64,000 bases of DNA, taken from positions 7,750,001 to 7,814,000 of the forward strand of contig JAGVVL010000001.1 in NCBI GenBank assembly GCA_018287875.1, given 5' to 3'. Position 1 is the first letter of the stretch. Each line of letters opens with the position of its first letter. The notes beneath the pieces are model-generated. The model did not search any database, had not been told where the DNA came from, and saw nothing but the letters and a program-made list of their open reading frames with translations. This DNA comes from Nigrospora sphaerica (lineage: Eukaryota > Ascomycota > Sordariomycetes > Amphisphaeriales > Apiosporaceae). Below are positions 55,238 through 64,000 of this stretch, in pieces. Both the position numbers and the translations under genes were made by a program.

Positions 55238-58200
55238 CTAGGCGGCGAGCTTCAGGATCCTTTCGGCCGCGTGCTCGGCGGCGGCGACGATCATGGCCGA
55301 CGGGTTGCCCGTCATCATGCCGGGGAAGATGGAGGCGTCGACGACGAAGATGTTGTCGGTCCCGTAGACCTTGGTGTCGAGGTCGACGACGGCGGTGCCG
55401 TCGGCCTTGCGGCCGTCGTCGAGACCCAGCTTTGCCGTACCTGTGAATTTTTTTCCCCCCGGGTTAGAGCGGGAGGTCCTTTCTACGCCATCTTCCGGGG
55501 GAGAAGAAAAGGGGGAAGGGGCGGGGGGAAAGCAGGGAGAAGAAGGGAAGGAAAGGGGTAAAAGGGGAAAGAGACCAACCTATCCAGTGGTTGGAGCGGC
55601 GGGCGGCGGCGCTGACGACGAGCGAGTCGACGTAGTCTTGGGTGGACTGGTTGGTGGGCGGCAGGGCCCAGGTCAGGTTGGCGACGCGGCCGAGGGCGGC
55701 GCGCACGTTGTCGATGCTGCGCACGACGGCCTCCTTGTCGCCGGCCGTGCGTAGGTACGGGTGCTCGGCCACCTGCGTGCTGAGGCCCGGCGTGATGGTC
55801 ATGCGCCCGCGCGACGTCAGCCCGCGCCCGAGGTACTGGCTCATGATCATGGTGTCTGCGATTCGGTCGCCCCCCTTTTCGTCAGCCGCTTGCGGGGGGG
55901 GAAGAAAACCCGGGGAGGTTCCCAAGGCGAGGATGGGGAGGGGGAGGGCAGTCCCTTACCGTTGGTGCCCGTCTTGTCGGCTCCTTCGACGCGCGCCGTG
56001 TATTGCAGCTGGCGGGTGACGCCGTCGGACCCCGTGATTTCGTCCCAGAACTGTTTCGCCCTCCTCGTCAGCACGAAACTGGGCGGGAGCACCGGACGGG
56101 AAGCCCGGGTGAGCCCCGGTGGTTGCGGCGGCTTACCATGGGGCCAATATTGGGGGCGGACTGGGTGAAGATGCCGGTGCGGCCCTCTGTCATGTCGGCG
56201 TCAGCTCGGCGTCTCCTTTGCCTCTCTCGTCTTCCACAGCTCCGTCCCAGGGGCGCGTACCCAAGTACTTCTTCTTGTCGTCGGGGTTGGGGTCGGTCCA
56301 AGCCTCGTAAAAGTCGTAAAACACAAAGCCGGGGTGGGTGACGTAGGTATCGGTCTGAATTGTCGGTTCCGTCAGTGAGTTCGATGGTCACCCGGGCCAC
56401 GGTTGTGGGGGGAGTACTCACGTTGAGGTGGTCAGCCAGGTTGTAACCGACCGGCAGCTCGATCCACGAGTCGTTCGAGATCATGGTAGGGCCGTCGGCC
56501 GACTGGGCCACGACGGCCAGCTGGTCGGCCGGTCCGATGCCGCCTGTGCGCCGTGGTTAACGAGAGCCCCTGTTGCGGGGGAGGAAAGGGGGGAGCATGT
56601 GCGTACTGCGCATCAACAACTTGGCCGACCCAAAGGCGCCGGCGGCGGCGATGACGCGGCCCTTGCTCGACAGGCGGACCTTGCCGCCGAAGCCGCCGGC
56701 GCCGTTGCACTCGAGATCGACGCCGGTGGCGCGGCCGCCGTCGCGCACGATGCGGCTGACGGCCGTGTTCGTCCAGAGGGTGAAGTTGGGCCGCTTCAGG
56801 GCCGAGACGAGGTAGGTGGACAGGGGCCCGCCGCGCTCGCCGCCGGAAAACATGTACTCGGTGCGGCCGTACGTGTGGTTCTTGGCCGTCGGCTGGCGGT
56901 TGGGCGCGACGTTGGTCCAGCCGGCCCGCGCGAAGCCGTCGGAGAGGATGTCGAAGCCCTGGCGCATGTACAGGACGCCGTCGGCCGACGGGTTGTCGGT
57001 GCCGGGGATCCGCTCAAAGGCCCGGCCCTCGGCCGCCGCTACGTCCCCGGAGCGCCAGCCCTCGGGGAAGTTCTCGTCCCAGTCCAGCGGGTTCGACTGC
57101 GAGAACGAAGAAGGGGTTCGGTCAGTAAGGTACGCGCAGGGCCCGGGGAAAGACGTCGCGTTTCCCCCCTACCGGGGCTCGGGATACGCAGGGGCCGCCA
57201 CTCACCTTCCACCACAACCCAGCGTTCACGGCGGTGCCGCCGCCCAGGACGCAGCCCGACATCTGGTCCGTGTCGGTGCAAGCGACGCCGGCCGAGTCGA
57301 CCCAGATCTGGTTGCAAAGACCGGGAACGTCAAAGCGCGTCAGGTTCGTGCCCTGGAGCCAGTCCGGCTTCATGGTGCCGTTGTACCGGCCCGAGGACGG
57401 CGGGCCCTTTTCGATGAGGAGGACCTTGTGGCCCTTTTCGCTCAGACGGTCGGCCACGGGGATGCCGCCTAGGAGATTCAGGGGTCAGTGGTTTGTGCAG
57501 AAGACGTGCCGCGCCGAAGGGAATGGGCACATGGGCACATGGGATAGGCTCACCGGCACCGGCGCCTACGACGATGTAGTCGTACTCCTCGCTCGAGGCG
57601 GTCGGGCAGGCGGCCGTCGGCGTCGGACCGGCGGTGGAACTGGCCGTCGTCGCGCTGGCCGTCGTCGTCGGCGTGCCGCAGTCGCCCGGGACCTCCTTGG
57701 TGGCCAGCTTGGCCCAGTCGGCGTAGGCGGCCTGGTTGGTGCCGCTCAGCTGCGCCCCCCACTGGCCAAAGGCCGTGTGCTGGCGCATTCTCATGGTGCT
57801 CGGGCACGTAGGGTTCGTGGGCACCGTCGGCGCCAGGCCGTAGCCGAGAACGAGATTGCCCTCGGTCGTCGACACGGCCCCCGTGTTGCCGCCCTGGTTC
57901 CAGGCAAGGCAGCCCTGGCACCGGAACAGGAGCTCAAAGGTCGACCCGTTCACCGACGACGAGATCTGCGTCAGCTTGGCGTCGCCCGTGTACGCGCCCG
58001 GCATGCTGTAGCCCGTGGCCCATCGGAACGACGTCAACACCTCGTCCCCGGACGGCCAGGCTATCAGCAGGATGGCGTTGGTCATCTGGCCCGACTGGCC
58101 GTGGGAGAGGCCACACCAGCCCGTCGTGCATCTCTGGGAAGTGTTTTAGCCGCAGCCCGTCTAGAGAGAGGGGAAGAGAGAGACGGCAGGAGGGAAGACG

Positions 58201-58484
58201 CACGAGCAGACCGATGTACTCATCGGCATTGGTGGTCAAGGCATCATTGGGCAGGGCAAGGCCAAAGGTGAAGCCGTTGCCCGGGGTCCACGTTCCAAAC
58301 TCGATTCCAGTCGCCGGGTCGGTGTAAGGCGTTGGGGCTTGAGCCTGAGCCAAACCGGCATCTAAGTGACTGTGTGTTAACATGAAGACTTGCTACGAGC
58401 CCGGGAGCAGGACCCCCCGTTCGACAGAGGCGACTCACAGGTGGCCGCCAGGAAGGCCGACGCCAAAGTCGCGAGGCCTTTCAT
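55238..58484 (-). CDS. cdh: Cellobiose dehydrogenase, class II type without cellulose-binding module
   Basis: Secreted flavocytochrome that oxidises cellobiose and cello-oligosaccharides and passes electrons from FAD through heme b to lytic polysaccharide monooxygenases. Eleven exons on the minus strand: 58484-58439, 58361-58204, 58133-57554, 57468-57206, 57096-56607, 56543-56422, 56354-56261, 56186-56137, 56050-55960, 55855-55580 and 55440-55238. All joins keep frame, giving 790 residues. A signal peptide (about 1-23) precedes the cytochrome domain. Probable heme ligands are Met85 (GQSGQM) and His187 (MRQHTAFGQW). A Thr/Ser/Pro linker leads to the GMC dehydrogenase domain with its FAD motif IVVGAGAGGIPVADRL. 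The catalytic pair is His721 (SNHWIG) and Asn768 (MMTGNPSAM). The protein ends ILKLAA with no CBM1. Intron 10 uses a weak GTTGGT donor. It is divergent from the endoglucanase gene. Confidence 0.95.
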
Positions 58485-58572
58485 TTTCCAGTCGATATTG
58501 GTTAACGAGGGGCAGGGTGGGACCTGGATAGGGAGAGACAGTCACGGGGACACCAAGCGACGACGAGCCGGC

Positions 58573-58580
58573 TTTATATA
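58573..58580 (-). promoter_or_regulatory. TATA box of the cellobiose dehydrogenase gene
   Basis: TATATAAA on the minus strand, about 90 bp before the start codon at 58484. A strong match, typical of highly inducible fungal genes. Confidence 0.75.
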
Positions 58581-59381
58581 CTACGTATTTGCCACCCGGT
58601 TTAATTTGGGGGGGGGGGAGGGGGAGGCTACAGCGCGAATGGCACTTTCGCTATGCCGCTGCTCAGCCATCTAGAAGACACCGGCCAAGACATTTGCCGC
58701 AGACGCGGTGCATGGGTAGCTCCGGGGGGCGGTGGCATCCAGGTATCTTGCTGGGCCTCCAAAAGGTGAGAATGTTGTGTATTGTAGTATATGAAGTACT
58801 ACGTAGATAGTTAATTAGATACGCCGCATGCAGGGTGCCGCCACGGAGCGCCAGGCCTGGGACCCGATATGGCTCGGAAGGTCTGCCAACCCGCAGTAGC
58901 GGCAGCGGCGCGCCAGGACGGGTACCATGGAAATACCAGCACCGCCAAGGCTGTGTTTCCCGGGGGGCCGAGAGCCAAGAACAGGGGAATCTCACGGTCT
59001 ATAGGGCATTGGTACCAAACCGGGATACATCCATCTCATGCCGTCCGTAGGCAGTAAGTACATGAAGTATGCAGAGTAAGTGAGCAATTCGAACATCACG
59101 GGATACCTATGTACCACCGATTTAGGTATACGAAGTTGGGTTCGGGTCGACATCCCGTGACTGGAACGACGGGAAGTAAGCACATAGAGCTTCATCTCCA
59201 TGGCCAACGGTTGGATCGCCGGGGGCCCGCTTACTTTATCTACTACATACCCAAGTAAGGGAGGAAGGAGTTTGGATGACCGAGAGGGGCCGCAAACCAA
59301 CAAAGCAAACAAACACCAAGACAGGCGGCGGGTATCCATGTCCATGGCTTCGTGGCCTCATTTCCACCGCGCACGCTCTCT

Positions 59382-59388
<7 letters not shown>

Positions 59389-59460
<72 letters not shown>
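59389..59460. repeat. (TC)36 microsatellite
   Basis: Seventy-two bases of uninterrupted TC, preceded by imperfect TTTCTCTTTC. The longest simple repeat in the window, about 0.9 kb upstream of CDH and 2.7 kb upstream of the GH5 gene. Polypurine/polypyrimidine mirror tracts of this length can form triplex DNA. Confidence 0.97.
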
Positions 59461-59462
<2 letters not shown>

Positions 59463-62017
59463 GGGTTTGTTTCCGGTTGACTGGTCGTCTGGCTGGGCGC
59501 ATTGCCGGTTCCCCCTGCGCCGCTGCAACCCCCAGCAACAGCCCCCCGCACTGCATGAGCCACGTCGGCCCAATCTTCGCCGGGCCGGGGGGCGCCCAGG
59601 CCGGGTTGTCCCAAAGGGGATAAAGGCCCGTTGCGTGCGGAGAGGGGAGCCGATCGTCTATAAGCAGTAAGTGCGAGTAAAGAACCAGGAACGGGTCGAA
59701 GAAAGTCCCGTAGTCATCAGGGACCAAAGCAGCCGACGCGCGCGTCACGGGCGACGCAGGTCCGCTTGGCTGCTTTTGCGCCTTAGTCGCGTCGCGGGCC
59801 GCCTTTGCCCACCAAACCATCACCAGAGAGGCGAAAAGCACCCGTCGCGAGGGGAAAGGACACCCAGTCGCCACTGTCCGAAAAGACCCATGGTAAGTAC
59901 GGTGAGAAAAGTATCTAAATACCTCCTTTCCGGATTAGGCAAGTAGCTGTAGATTGGCCTGCTATGGATAAAACGGCCAAACCTTAGCCACGGCTCCTGC
60001 AAAAAGCCCACGTGCTGCCGATCAGGCTATATCATCAGGACCTGGGCACCTGGGCCACCTCCAAATCGCGGCGTCCCTTCTCTCGTCGGTGTCGGACCCG
60101 AGCTCCAACCCAAGACACGGACGGGAGCTCGGGAGCGGCCGCCGTGTAGAAGCCCTCGTTCCATGGTCCCCCATGTTTCGCTCTTCTTTTACCCACCATC
60201 TTGTCTGCCCGGCCAGTGCTGAGGTCCTAGGGTAACGGCGCGCCTCTCTTCACTGCCTAGGTACATGTATCCCGGTTAGTTACACCCGAGCTTTAGCCTG
60301 GCCCTCGTTGCGGAATGCGATGGGCTCCCATACCTTTCTGCTTATTCGTGCCCGCGCGTTGCGTTTAGCGGAAGGCGACGAACTCGGGACCTAGACGGAC
60401 ATTCTGTCCTCAGCGCCCGCATCGCGGGGTAGAAGCGGCAGAACATGCCGTTCCCAGGGGCGACGGTACTGATCAGGCCGACGGAAACGAGCCCGATGGT
60501 GGGTTGTCGAATTGACCGATCCCTTGGCTGATCTCATCGTTGCCCTCCCCCACACCCCGTTACTCGGAAGTTACCACAACGCCGGAAGCAACCACAATAG
60601 GTACGGGATCCCATGTTGAATACTGGAGCCTCAACGGCAGTGGCAGCCGTCCATCCGATGATGTTCTCCACGTTGCCGGGCCTGTACCGCTGGGACGAGG
60701 CTGCTTTTTATGCCGATCGGCAGGCTTGCCCCCCCTCGGGAAAACCTTGATGGGCCGGGCGTGCGTGGCTTTCTCTGATCTCTCCCCCCCTTGGTTCGCT
60801 TGGAAGGGGCCCCATCGCCATTTCTCTCCCTGGGCCACCTTATTCGGAGCCGCAACCGCGCCACAGTTCCCCATGCGTTCCTGAGGTCATCCACCGCCCG
60901 CTTGGTTCGCCGGCGCGCCCAGCCTTCAGCGTAGGACTCGGCATGGACACCCCGCCCGAATTACTGTCGTGGTGAATTAAGCCGGCTCGGTTGAGCCGCC
61001 GGTGGTGGAGAGGGCGGAGTCGACTCGAAACACCAACGGGCCCATGGGCCATCAGAGAGCCCGCCAGACGGCTCTCGCCAGTACGTCCGTCTTGTCCGAG
61101 GCACATGACGAGTTAGCTACCCGTTCGTCATGTAGGCCGTAGGAAGTACCATAAGCGGATGAGAAGTAAACAGGTGTGACTTGTAAGTGGAAATGGCTTG
61201 ACTGCATCCGCCACCACGTACACTTACCCAAAAAATGGATCTCGGACAACGCTAAAGGCAGGCCTTCTAAGCCCCATGATCGCGAAGCCCCCCCATCCAT
61301 GTTGCTCTCACTGCCGTGTACTCAGTGGACAAGCCGGCAGCGACGGGCCGAATGGTAGAGTCCAAAGCTTAGCTAAGCTTGTTTACCTCAGGCTCAACGG
61401 GTCCCCGCTGCCGGTCCTATCCAATGCAGCCCCTGAACACCCTCCCCAATCGCCAAAACGGGCCATTTACTTGCGGCGCCTAAACGACATCTGATCCCTG
61501 TGCCAGCCCCAAATCCCGGATGCCGATGCCCTCAACTGCCGATCGCCCTGCTTTTATGCCTGCCCACCTGGGCCCGGGGCTCCCCAACAGGGACTCGGTT
61601 GCCCACGTGCTGTTTATGCTGCTGGAAAAATCCCAGCCGGTCGTCTTGCCTTGCGCCGCGCCCGTCTCAGCGCAACCCCTCGCTCGCTCATTCCGGCCTC
61701 CTGCCCAATCCGGCAAGGCGGCGGATTGCTGAAGCGGCCCTAGAATACTGATTATAGCTGGGCCCCGTATGCCGTCCTCGGCTGTTGGACAAGCTCGAGG
61801 AGACGGGCGGGGGGTGTGTATTCACTGGTGTCGCCGGGACGGGGCAACTGGCCGCGATGTTGCTGATCCCTCGCTGGCCCTGGCGCGGCGGTTCTGGGCT
61901 ACGCCGGGAGGGGGCATCGTCATCACCATATCCGAAGCTTCTCCACGGGGGCCCTAGTGGTGTGTGACCTTCAGCCGCAGCAAGGACAAAGGGTGGGGAG
62001 GAAGGCATCGACAGAGT

Positions 62018-62025
62018 TATAAAAG
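62018..62025 (+). promoter_or_regulatory. TATA box of the GH5 endoglucanase gene
   Basis: TATAAAAG about 135 bp before the start codon at 62158. A strong consensus match. Confidence 0.75.
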
Positions 62026-62157
62026 GCGTATGGCAGCTGCCTTGGGCTCCCGAGTCTTGGCCTTGTTCTCTAGACCATTCCTCAGCCTCTCTTTACATCT
62101 TGACACTTGGGTTCCGATCTTCTTGACCTCTCGCCCCCGATCCCCCGTTTCCTCATA

Positions 62158-63484
62158 ATGCATTTCTCTTCTGCCTTGGCCCTGGCCGGCCTGGCCGCCG
62201 CCGCCCCCTCCAAGCGAGCGGGAGGTATGAAATACTGTACGTGGCAGACTCGCCCCTATTCCAAAAGGCCGAGGTAGCTCTTGACTGACCCCCCGAGCAG
62301 TCGGCGTGAACATTGCCGGCTTCGATTTCGGTTGCGATATCCAGGTACGTCTGCCCCGGCTCCGCCCGCCGTTTTGCCCTCCCGGGTTTTCCCTCCGTCA
62401 TGGTCGGGTATTAACTGTTTACAGGGCTCCTGCGACCCTTCCAAGGCCTATCCGCCCCTTGCCACTCTCAACGGCCCCGACGGGTAGGTGATGATGATGA
62501 TGATGGAAGCAGGGCGTCTCCGTGTGCGTGAGCTGACGCGGCCTCGTGCTTTGTTCAGCGTGGGCCAGATGAACCACTTTGTCAAGGACGACAAGATGAA
62601 CATCTTCCGCCTCCCCGTGGGCTGGCAGTACCTGACCAACAGCAAGGCCGGTGGCGAGCTGGACAAGGACCAGCTCGGCAAGTACGACGAGCTCGTCGGG
62701 TCTTGCCTCCACACGGGTGCCACGTGCATCGTGGACGTTCACAACTGTAAGTCGCCCCGCCGTACCCCCTCTCCCCCTGACGCCTGGGGCGGCGGCTGAC
62801 GCGGAAGCAAACGCCAAAGACGCGCGCTGGAACGGCAAGATCATCGGGCAGGGCGGGCCGACCAACGAGCAGTTCGCGGCGCTCTGGACGGCGCTGGCCA
62901 ACAAGTACAAGGGGCAGGACAAGGTCATATTCGGGCTCATGAACGAGCCGCACGACCTCGACACGGCCAAGTGGGCGGCGACGGTGCAGGCGGCCGTGAC
63001 GGCGGTGCGGCGCGCGGGCGCGCGCAACACGCTGCTGCTGCCGGGCAGCACCTTTGCGTCGGCCGGCACGCTGCCGACCGAGGCCGGGCCGGCGCTGCTC
63101 AAGGTGACCAACCCCGACGGCACCACCGACGGCCTCGTCTTCGACGTGCACAAGTACCTCGACAGCGACGGCAGCGGCACGAGCCACGAGTGCACCACAA
63201 ACAACATCAACGAAGCCTTCGCGCCCCTCGCCAAGTGGCTGCGCGACCACAAGCGCCAGGCCCTCGTCTCCGAGACGGGCGGCGGCAACACGGCCTCGTG
63301 CGAGCGCCTCTTCTGCGAGGAGCTCGCCTTCCTCGCCGCCAACCCCGACGTCTTCCTCGGCTACACCGCCTGGAGCGCCGGCGCCTTCGACCCCAAGACC
63401 TACGAGCTGAGCCTCGTGCCCACCGCCGCCGGCGGCGCCTGGACTGACGCCCCGCTCGTCAAGGCCTGCATGAAGGCCCCCTAG
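62158..63484 (+). CDS. Secreted GH5 endo-beta-1,4-glucanase (cellulase)
   Basis: Hydrolyses internal beta-1,4-glucosidic bonds of cellulose by the retaining mechanism. Five exons, 62158-62236, 62301-62344, 62425-62483, 62559-62746 and 62820-63484, encode 344 residues. Joins restore AGGMKYFGVNIAGFDFG, NGPDGVGQMNHFV and VDVHNYARWNGKIIGQGG, all typical of fungal GH5 subfamily 5 enzymes. A signal peptide (about 1-16) and a short Lys-Arg pro-site (SKR) precede the catalytic domain. The acid/base residue is Glu166 in GLMNEPHDLD and the nucleophile is Glu275 in LVSETGGGN. There is no cellulose-binding module or linker; the protein ends just after the barrel (VKACMKAP). The last acceptor (CCAAAG) is not preceded by a strong pyrimidine tract, but only it restores the conserved NYARWN. 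Divergent from CDH across 3.7 kb. Confidence 0.95.
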
Positions 63485-64000
63485 GCGTACTCGTCCCTCC
63501 GCCGGCCCCGTCCCCGTCTGTGGCGCGCGCGGCCCTTGGGCATCGCGGCATTCGTGGGCTGGCCGAACCCATACTTCTCTGTACATATATACATCTCTCC
63601 CGTGTAACCCACCAGTATATACAAAGGTGGCACATGGCCACCACCCCTTCCGGAAAGGGGAGGAAATATTTGATCATTTGCCTGTCGCCGCCTTCTTGTG
63701 ACTTGACACCGTGAATCTCCCTCCCCCCTCCTTTCTCCCTCACACACACATACACACACACGCACAAAGAGCATGGTTTTGTTCGGCTTCATACGTAAAG
63801 GGTCAGTTCGCCCCTAGCTCCCTAGTGACGACCTCATCCGCATCAAGCAACTCGGCCTGCAGTAAGCCATACGTCCGTGACCCCTATAATGCCAGAGAAA
63901 TGTCACCATGCCAAAATCCAACCGGGGCCTGGTTTTTGCATAACGCCGGGCGCTTCCTAAACGACGCTCCGCTTCCCAACCGTGCGGGTAGTGCCGAATG
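63485..64000. other. 3' flank of the GH5 gene to the window edge
   Basis: Endoglucanase 3' UTR and intergenic sequence, with an imperfect CA repeat around 63738-63765. No gene start seen before the right edge. Confidence 0.55.

Larger units (their letters stand above)
58485..62157. other. Shared 3.7-kb upstream region of the divergent CDH and GH5 genes
   Basis: Both flanking genes are transcribed outward from it, so all upstream control of the two enzymes should lie here. Contains a TATA box at each end, a 72-bp (TC)36 tract and a 16-bp palindrome at 61365-61380. Two GGCTAA elements read on the minus strand (59984-59989; 60292-60298 as GGCTAAA). No protein gene is supported. The open frames around the TC tract merely translate the repeat. 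Confidence 0.6.

Noticed and set aside
59984..60298. GGCTAA elements (one GGCTAAA) as XlnR/XYR1 binding sites
   Set aside because: Roughly two matches to a 6-mer are expected by chance in 3.7 kb on two strands, so they are not evidence of regulation on their own.
61365..61380. 16-bp perfect palindrome AAGCTTAGCTAAGCTT upstream of the GH5 gene
   Set aside because: About one such palindrome is expected by chance in 64 kb, and no paired site or known factor motif accompanies it.

Overview
This 64-kb window is nuclear DNA of a filamentous ascomycete fungus, most likely a Sordariomycete and plausibly Sordariales. The reasons are GC-rich third codon positions, short GT-AG introns (about 50-160 nt) with CTAAC/CTGAC-type branch points, and families typical of such fungi: EsdC, SUR7, Mpe1, a GH5 endoglucanase and a class-II cellobiose dehydrogenase. 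All exon models were built by hand from splice signals, frame continuity and remembered family patterns. No alignment or database search was run. I recognise 19 protein genes, one of them cut by the left edge and one probably broken, plus one tRNA.

Left part (1-13.7 kb): the 3' end of a LAMMER kinase gene, an unrecognised 615-aa protein, a secreted FAD oxidoreductase and the GET3 ATPase, all on +. Then, on -, the mRNA 3'-end processing factor MPE1 and a GPI-anchored PLC-like protein.

Middle (13.7-43.6 kb): a SUR7-like tetraspanner (+); a VOC/glyoxalase-fold protein (+) convergent with an amidohydrolase (-); EsdC (-); an HD-domain phosphohydrolase (+); a Cys-rich single-pass membrane protein (+); a MARVEL-like gene interrupted by an in-frame TAG (-); tRNA-Val(AAC) (-); a METTL7-like methyltransferase (-); ICE2 (-); a mitochondrial-type HAD hydrolase (-); and a long, mostly disordered fungal protein with a 748-nt intron (-).

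Right part (43.6-64 kb): an 11.7-kb stretch with no gene I can support, then a divergent pair of secreted cellulose-degrading enzymes. These are cellobiose dehydrogenase (11 exons, -) and a GH5 endoglucanase (5 exons, +), separated by 3.7 kb that contains a 72-bp (TC)n tract. Each has a clear TATA box. They act on the same substrate: the endoglucanase cuts cellulose chains, and the dehydrogenase oxidises cellobiose and can feed electrons to lytic polysaccharide monooxygenases. Most other genes are unrelated housekeeping or membrane functions, as expected for a fungal chromosome without operons. I found no transposon, CRISPR array or secondary-metabolite cluster.
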